A stretch of DNA of 21,950 nucleotides, taken from assembly GCA_021790695.1 (NCBI GenBank), contig JAJYGJ010000153.1, positions 1 to 21,950 on the forward strand. Reading direction: 5' to 3'. Positions within the stretch are counted from its first letter, which is position 1. The number at the start of each line of letters is the position of its first letter. Source of the DNA: Nitrospirota bacterium (GTDB lineage: Bacteria > Nitrospirota > Thermodesulfovibrionia > Thermodesulfovibrionales > JdFR-88). Under the pieces are notes generated by a model. It had not been told where the DNA came from. It worked only from the letters and a program-made list of their open reading frames with translations, and did not search any database. A program made the translations under genes and the position numbers. Shown piece by piece: positions 21,901 through 21,950 of this stretch.

Positions 21901-21922
21901 TATACGTTCGCTATCCATTTAA
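21901..21922. repeat. Second copy of the trpG-adjacent repeat
   Basis: Twenty of 22 bases match 1924-1945 (core CGCTATCCATTTAA). The neighbouring 21841-21900 has GGGGTCCCC (21867-21875) and a CGTGGCAAGCC segment like the GCGGCAAG next to the first copy, so the shared unit may be longer but degenerate. Confidence 0.6.
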
Positions 21923-21950
21923 TTATGATAATAAGCTTAGCAGAAGCGTA

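Noticed and set aside
21862..21950. Open minus-strand frame entering from the right edge
   Set aside because: About 29 residues with no recognisable domain, passing through the repeat; it may be a gene end or chance, and I cannot support a call.
1..21950. CRISPR array, toxin-antitoxin pair, phage genes, restriction or defence system
   Set aside because: No regularly spaced repeats, and no proteins of these families were seen.

Overview
The window reads as chromosomal DNA from a Gram-negative, probably anaerobic bacterium. A lipoprotein-releasing ABC ATPase (LolD) implies an outer membrane. A PEP-CTERM protein with a sigma-54-like promoter and the gene order ispE / tRNA-Gln / prs / rplY / pth resemble Nitrospirota or Desulfobacterota genomes. 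That placement is inference from gene content and style; there is no rRNA to anchor it. Most of the window is housekeeping metabolism, with short repeat elements in the gaps and one regulated metal-transport operon.

Left part (1-4121, minus strand): a tryptophan branch, trpE-trpG-trpD, followed by an 84-residue membrane protein and the start of lolD, which runs off the left edge. A copy of a short dispersed repeat lies between trpG and trpD and contains the trpG stop codon.

Centre-left (4122-7365): trpE is transcribed divergently from a three-gene metal operon: a non-canonical Nramp-family transporter, a 58-residue membrane protein, and a soluble PRC-barrel / MgtE-N / CBS protein. The operon has a near-consensus promoter, a leader of about 285 nt that folds into a long nested helix, and an intrinsic terminator before the transporter start. 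This is the layout of a riboswitch or attenuator. I do not recognise the class, and it is the strongest candidate here for something undescribed.

Middle (7366-13412): a PEP-CTERM surface protein (+) with a TGTAAA/CCGAC-type box and a sigma-54-like promoter meets a convergent minus-strand operon at a bidirectional terminator. In transcription order that operon is a TPR protein, ispE, tRNA-Gln (overlapping the ispE 3' end), prs, rplY and pth. The start of pth looks frameshifted.

Right part (13500-20434, plus strand): hisC-hisB, then a tightly coupled run of zinc-type alcohol dehydrogenase, a YrfG-like HAD phosphatase, an AlsS-like acetolactate synthase and nadB. Start and stop codons overlap at almost every junction.

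Right end (20435-21950): a 120-bp MITE-like palindromic element, a DUF3147-like membrane protein (+), and a convergent small exported protein with a Lys/Ala-rich tail (-) with its own terminator. The end carries further palindromes and a second copy of the repeat seen next to trpG.
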